Shown: positions 63,773-64,000 of the stretch, piece by piece | Numbering within the stretch: the first letter of the stretch is position 1 | Layout of the letters: the number at the start of each line of letters is the position of its first letter | DNA from: Sporosarcina limicola | Lineage (GTDB): Bacteria > Bacillota > Bacilli > Bacillales_A > Planococcaceae | Length of the DNA: 64,000 nucleotides | Assembly: GCF_014873855.1 (NCBI RefSeq) | Contig: NZ_JADBEL010000001.1 | Location: 283,198-347,197 of the forward strand | Direction: 5' to 3' | Translations under genes and position numbers: made by a program | The notes under the pieces: generated by a model | The model's input: only the letters and a program-made list of their open reading frames with translations | Databases searched by the model: none | What the model was told of the DNA's origin: nothing

Positions 63773-64000
63773 TTATCCCCTACTTCTAACTAACATTCTT
63801 AGTCCAAAAAATAATGCCCAAGCCTGGTTATTTTCATCGAAAAAGAACTGTATTGGTTTCTCGAGAGGCGTAATGACAAGTGTTCTCTCGTCGCTCGCTC
63901 TAAGTGTGTAGGTTTGACCATCGATTATTGCCTTTATATTTTGCTGCTCTACAGAAATTGTCACTTTCAATCCTTCATTAGATGTATATGTACCAACTAA
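63773..64000 (-). CDS. C-terminal end of a probable serine hydrolase (partial)
   Basis: Only the last ~75 codons are inside the window; the frame is open to base 64000. It reads LVGTYTSNEGLKVTISVEQQ, then AIIDGQTYTLRASDERTLVI and FFDENNQAWALFFGLRML. This beta-strand-rich tail (YTSxEG... opening) is like the C-terminal lipocalin-like domain that follows many beta-lactamase-family hydrolases. The catalytic part is outside, so the call is tentative. Confidence 0.4.
   Translation of the reverse strand, partial: LVGTYTSNEGLKVTISVEQQNIKAIIDGQTYTLRASDERTLVITPLEKPIQFFFDENNQAWALFFGLRMLVRSRG

Noticed and set aside
1..64000. rRNA or tRNA genes
   Set aside because: No cloverleaf with a GTTCRA-type T arm and no conserved rRNA stretches were noticed in any gap.

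Overview
The window looks like chromosomal DNA of a low-GC Gram-positive bacterium of the Bacillales. It most resembles a ureolytic Planococcaceae such as Sporosarcina. The reasons are strong GGAGG ribosome sites with many TTG/GTG starts, a bacillithiol-linked YtxJ, a des-desKR membrane-fluidity locus of Bacillus type, a CsbB/GtcA/YfhO-like glycosylation operon, and a complete ureABCEFGD cluster next to a urea channel and a nickel/peptide-type ABC importer. The genus is inferred from gene content only.

Layout. 1-2.6 kb: IclR regulator, APC amino-acid permease and a creatininase-family amidohydrolase that runs off the left edge. 2.6-3.7 kb: a graveyard of gene remnants, including the 5' part of a duplicated chemotaxis receptor. 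3.7-6.3 kb: Uma2 nuclease-like protein and an intact chemoreceptor. 6.7-8.4 kb: an MqsR toxin/Panacea antitoxin module bounded by direct repeats of the 3' end of the neighbouring DDAH-like gene. 8.3-11 kb: DDAH-like enzyme, a divergent YqcI/YcgG (GntA-like) protein, and a Doc toxin between two AbrB-fold proteins. 11.3-17.6 kb: D-serine dehydratase, the three-component glycosylation operon and a D,D-carboxypeptidase. 18.4-22.3 kb: desR/desK/des and a Phd-RelE pair. 22.5-28 kb: a FabG-like reductase, an inverted-repeat-bounded accessory segment (lipoprotein, recombinase stub, serine hydrolase), ytxJ and a PlsY/GNAT-aminotransferase pair. 28-32.4 kb: PAP2 phosphatase, ATL protein, MscL, a NERD protein, and a structured RNA with a 30-residue membrane peptide. 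32.4-41.7 kb: a six-gene ABC operon with its GntR regulator, a VOC protein, a two-component system and a DUF418 protein. 42.3-54.1 kb: nickel/peptide importer, urease and urea channel. 54.8-64 kb: thioesterase, LD-carboxypeptidase, oligopeptide permease, membrane dipeptidase and a partial serine hydrolase.

Functional logic. The urea channel, urease and importer form a nitrogen and nickel module: urea enters, urease needs Ni, and UreEFGD load it. The opp operon, LD-carboxypeptidase, dipeptidase and D,D-carboxypeptidase suggest peptide and cell-wall peptide recycling. Des/DesKR, PlsY, PAP2 and the glycosylation operon act on the membrane and envelope.

The most striking unexplained signal is a set of intergenic arrays of short units, in four sequence families, each spaced at almost exactly two DNA helical turns. 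They are A (21 bp), B (21 bp), C (21+21+19 = 61 bp) and D (20+21 = 41 bp). Array phase is kept without indels over as many as 31 units. Every convergent gene pair in the window with a gap longer than about 130 bp carries one of these arrays or a solo unit. Shorter convergent gaps carry only a hairpin or nothing. I know of no named family that matches.
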